64,000 nt of DNA from MPNP01 sp965215545 (lineage in GTDB: Bacteria > Pseudomonadota > Alphaproteobacteria > Rhodobacterales > Rhodobacteraceae), in the NCBI GenBank assembly GCA_965215545.1, contig OZ244066.1, positions 496,001 through 560,000 of the forward strand, written 5' to 3'. The notes beneath the pieces were generated by a model, which made no database searches, had not been told where the DNA came from, and saw only the letters and a program-made list of their open reading frames with translations. Every line of letters starts with the position of its first letter. Positions within the stretch are counted from its first letter, which is position 1. This document shows positions 61,256 to 64,000 of the stretch, in pieces. A program made the position numbers and the translations under genes.

Positions 61256-63906
61256 GATAATTGCTCCACGCTTTGTGATACTCTCCTATTTTCTTGTGTG
61301 CCTGTTTTAGATCTCAATTTCATTTTTTTGATAAAATTATGAATAGCCTTTACCTCTGTGACAAGTTCTTCATGGGATACTTCAGCCGGATTTAGAGCAC
61401 TGGCGGCATTGTGTAAGTTCTCAGATAGTCGCCCGCGGGCGGCAGTAATGATATCGACATCGGCTTGTGTCAGCATAAGAAGTTTGTAAAGGCTATTGCC
61501 TTTGATCTGGTTATCAAATCGACCAAGAACCGGCGCGATGAAATCTGCAATTACTTGATCCCAAGCTTCACGAAGTTTCTCAATCACGCCTTTGACCAGT
61601 ATCTCGCGTCTACCCTCGTTGACCGTGTCTATCTGACCTTTGAGGTCTTTCAACTCGGTGCGCAGACTAACAACCATGGTCGCCGCGTTTTTGGCCTTAA
61701 GGGGGAGATCAGCGATGATGTGGCCCGGTGTTGTGCCACGGCGTTTTACGTGCTGGAAGTGAAGCGGTACATTGATGGCTTCGCATTCGCGGATTACCTC
61801 GAACAGAAACCCCAGATCATGCGTAAAAATCACCACTTGACGATACTGAGCTTCTTCGGCCAGCCGTTTCGCGACCCGTTCCCTGTAAATGTGATCCAGA
61901 GAGGACATTGGATCATCAAAGACAATCCCAGAATAATCCTTCGATGTAACAAGCTCGGCGAGAAAAGCCGCCAGCGCTACGCATCGGTGTTCGCCCTCGC
62001 TCAGGATTTCGCCAAGTGGTTGATCGGAATATCCGACAAACTCAACCTTGAAGAATGACTGTGCCTTGCGATCACGGGCCTTGTTCAACTCCATCGGGTT
62101 GGTCTGCAGATTGAGCTTTGCAATTTCACGAGCAAATCTGTCGCGTAGTGCGCCTGTAACCAGCAGTTCAGAAAGTTCTTTGTTCTTGTTGGTAATCGAA
62201 TTGCGTGCTGTTGTCTTCAACTCGGATTGGAGCCGGGCGATGTCTTTAAGGCGTTCAATCTGAGCTTGAATGTCCTCTCTGATACTGGCAAGCAAGACGC
62301 GGTCTTCCAGTTCCTGTTTTTCACCCTCCAATTTGGCGCGACTTTCGGGGTCTAGCACAGATTCAGCGCGCACAATTCGATCACCAAACTCCTGAGAGAG
62401 CGTGTCCAGCAGGTCCTTCGGAGATTCTGCGTTAACTGATTGTGTGTTTTTGTGCTCTAGCAATGCCAAGAGCTTGGCGTTTGCAGCAGTCACCCAATCA
62501 TTGAGTATTTCTGCGATCTCGGGCCGGGATAACTCGTCATTCAGTAAGGATTGGGCCGCAGCCAATGAGTCTGGAGACACAATTGTCGCTCCCAGTTCCT
62601 TTTTTCGATCGTCCAGTGCGGTAAGCGCCCTTTGCTCTTTTGCCTTGGTCTCACTCTTTATGAACTGTTCGAAGGTCTCAAAACGTTGTGTAGCATCCTC
62701 ACCAAGGGGCTGCTGACACAAAACGCAAAGATCCTCATCAGTCCGAAACTCTGGGAATTTCTTTGAGGGATATGCAGCTCCATCAGAAAACTCTCTTGCA
62801 GCTTCCCAAAGTGCCCGCCAAGTGTCAGACCCGATTTTTGGCAGAGGAGATGCCTCAAAAAGCTCTCTGGAGGCCAAGTCCGCCGCGTTCTTTGCATGGC
62901 TGTGTGTCTCAACAAGTTTTTTCAGATCCACAATGCTTTCTTCAGACAGGTTCATCATTAGGGATTGCACCTGCCCGGAGATCGTATCAACCCGTTGTTT
63001 TTGTGCTTTGAGCGAACGGATGACCTTCTGAGGATCCTGAGCCAGATCAGTGCGTAGAGTTTCCAGCTTCCGCTGTTCCTCATCTTTCATCTCACACAGC
63101 AAAGCAAGCACATTCAGATCTGATTTAGATGTCAACCCGTCCAGATATTTTCCGGCAGCGGTTCCATCGGTCAGTTGATGGTTGGGAATCGCCAGGGGAG
63201 TCTTATCCTCAATTTGCCGAATGCGCTCTTCAAGTCTCGCTTTCAGCGCATCACATAAATCTCCCAATTGCTCCAAGATGCGCATTGGGAATGGTGTGTA
63301 AGCAACATTGTTCTCTGCCTGGACATACGTATTTGCACTGCGGGAGTCGAAGATACTGACCTGAGCGAGCGGAAGAACTGGATCCGCACAGGGCGACCAG
63401 ATGGCAGTCTGCGGCGTGGTGCCAATGCGATAGTCGATGCCGCTCGATTGGGGAGTTTCATCCGTGTCGTTGATGTCGGGGTGGATCTCGAACTTGTTAT
63501 CGCGTGTGCGGCAAGCGTGTTTCAGCACTCGGCAATACCCAGACTTCCCTGAGCCATTATCGCCGTAGACGATTGTGATGCCTTTATCTGAAAATTCCAT
63601 TTGTTGGCCTGTTGCCAACGCGTTTACCCCCTGAACAGAGTGTAATCTGGAGATGGTCACCGCTTCACCACCTGTCCCCTGCGAAGTGTCATCAATTTCC
63701 CTCAGGAATTCTACATCATCGCGTTCTCCAACACAGAGTGCTTCGAGCCGATCAAGATCAATTTCCTCAGCTTTGGCACCACCAACAAGCTGCCGCAAAG
63801 CATCTCTTTGCCAATCAGGTCGACTGGCAGACCAGGTGACGATATCACGCAGGGCTTTTGATTGTGTATAGCGTTTTGGCTCTTCGGTGTGCGCTTCTGG
63901 AACCAT
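61252..63906 (-). CDS. SMC/RloC-like AAA ATPase
   Basis: 884 aa. ABC/SMC-type ATPase: Walker A GDNGSGKSGYCRVL (about 115-128), long coiled coils (about 230-620) around a zinc-hook-like CVLCQQPL (about 395), signature LSEGEHRCVALAAFLAEL, Walker B YSGIVFDDPMSSLDH and switch VVIFTHDLGFLF. The helical C-terminus contains ARGRLSENLHNAASAL, a possible HEPN-like R-x5-H. This layout matches the AAA_13/RloC-PrrC-like defence ATPases. Downstream gene is coupled by ATGA. Start ATG 63906 has GAG 4 bases upstream. Confidence 0.78.
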   Translation of the reverse strand: MVPEAHTEEPKRYTQSKALRDIVTWSASRPDWQRDALRQLVGGAKAEEIDLDRLEALCVGERDDVEFLREIDDTSQGTGGEAVTISRLHSVQGVNALATGQQMEFSDKGITIVYGDNGSGKSGYCRVLKHACRTRDNKFEIHPDINDTDETPQSSGIDYRIGTTPQTAIWSPCADPVLPLAQVSIFDSRSANTYVQAENNVAYTPFPMRILEQLGDLCDALKARLEERIRQIEDKTPLAIPNHQLTDGTAAGKYLDGLTSKSDLNVLALLCEMKDEEQRKLETLRTDLAQDPQKVIRSLKAQKQRVDTISGQVQSLMMNLSEESIVDLKKLVETHSHAKNAADLASRELFEASPLPKIGSDTWRALWEAAREFSDGAAYPSKKFPEFRTDEDLCVLCQQPLGEDATQRFETFEQFIKSETKAKEQRALTALDDRKKELGATIVSPDSLAAAQSLLNDELSRPEIAEILNDWVTAANAKLLALLEHKNTQSVNAESPKDLLDTLSQEFGDRIVRAESVLDPESRAKLEGEKQELEDRVLLASIREDIQAQIERLKDIARLQSELKTTARNSITNKNKELSELLVTGALRDRFAREIAKLNLQTNPMELNKARDRKAQSFFKVEFVGYSDQPLGEILSEGEHRCVALAAFLAELVTSKDYSGIVFDDPMSSLDHIYRERVAKRLAEEAQYRQVVIFTHDLGFLFEVIRECEAINVPLHFQHVKRRGTTPGHIIADLPLKAKNAATMVVSLRTELKDLKGQIDTVNEGRREILVKGVIEKLREAWDQVIADFIAPVLGRFDNQIKGNSLYKLLMLTQADVDIITAARGRLSENLHNAASALNPAEVSHEELVTEVKAIHNFIKKMKLRSKTGTQENRRVSQSVEQLS

Positions 63907-64000
63907 GAATCTCTTTACTCATTCGATATAGGAGGGTACCGCAAACTGTGGGGAAATTGCGTTTGATCTGTGATGGTGCCAAGAGTCTCGCATGTCGGAT

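Noticed and set aside
61252..63906. Naming the 884-aa ATPase as RloC or PrrC
   Set aside because: The ATPase and hook layout fit, but a convincing anticodon-nuclease triad was not identified, so only a family-like label is given.

Overview
The window looks like a piece of a GC-rich alphaproteobacterial chromosome, probably close to Rhodospirillales, although the order is only an inference. Supporting signs are an mdh-sucCDAB-lpd cluster with alphaproteobacterial-type subunits, an sdhCDAB operon, a TIGR02300 zinc-ribbon protein, a CarD-type regulator, a Tat-exported MsrP, and two ethylmalonyl-CoA pathway genes (L-malyl-CoA lyase and mesaconyl-CoA hydratase).

Layout. 0-5 kb is housekeeping (msrP, clpB, TIGR02300). 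5.4-6.4 kb holds three tandem small coiled-coil/membrane-anchor paralogues made by a 430-bp duplication. 6.9-36.9 kb is a long accessory region. It contains a decayed IS630; an IS4-type element whose transposase is fused to a DruA/DUF4338 domain and which is itself hit by an IS5; phage terminase and HNH remnants; two methyltransferase-nuclease fusion genes nested by an IS1595-type transposon; an IS1-type transposase; a KAP NTPase; a phage-like minus-strand set ending in a SprT-like protease; a methyltransferase-HNH fusion; a two-gene pair built like lambda RexAB; a membrane protein/HEPN cluster; then IS110, a second IS630 and an IS4 remnant. 37.2-46 kb is the TCA cluster on the minus strand. 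46.6-52.2 kb is a second accessory patch with small orphan genes, an uncharacterised three-gene operon, a YjzC-like gene, a DUF4041/GIY-YIG protein and a broken N6-methylase. 52.2-59.5 kb is mclA, meh, sdhCDAB and carD. 59.7-63.9 kb is an overlapping pair of an SMC-like ATPase gene and an AAA/PD-(D/E)XK gene.

The strongest theme is DNA modification, defence and switching. Long C/G homopolymers lie inside two methyltransferase-nuclease fusion genes, inside the signal peptide of a secreted protein, inside a broken N6-methylase, and at the target of the IS4-type insertion. This is the pattern of phase-variable contingency loci, although assembly error in homopolymers must be excluded. One fusion gene is interrupted by a complete transposon (8-bp target duplication, perfect inverted ends) that carries a related fusion gene as passenger; precise excision would restore the host reading frame. 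The RexAB-like pair, the membrane/HEPN cluster, the three-gene operon at 47.4-49.3 kb and the coupled ATPase/nuclease pair at 59.7-63.9 kb are the best candidates for undescribed systems.

No tRNA, rRNA or CRISPR array was seen.
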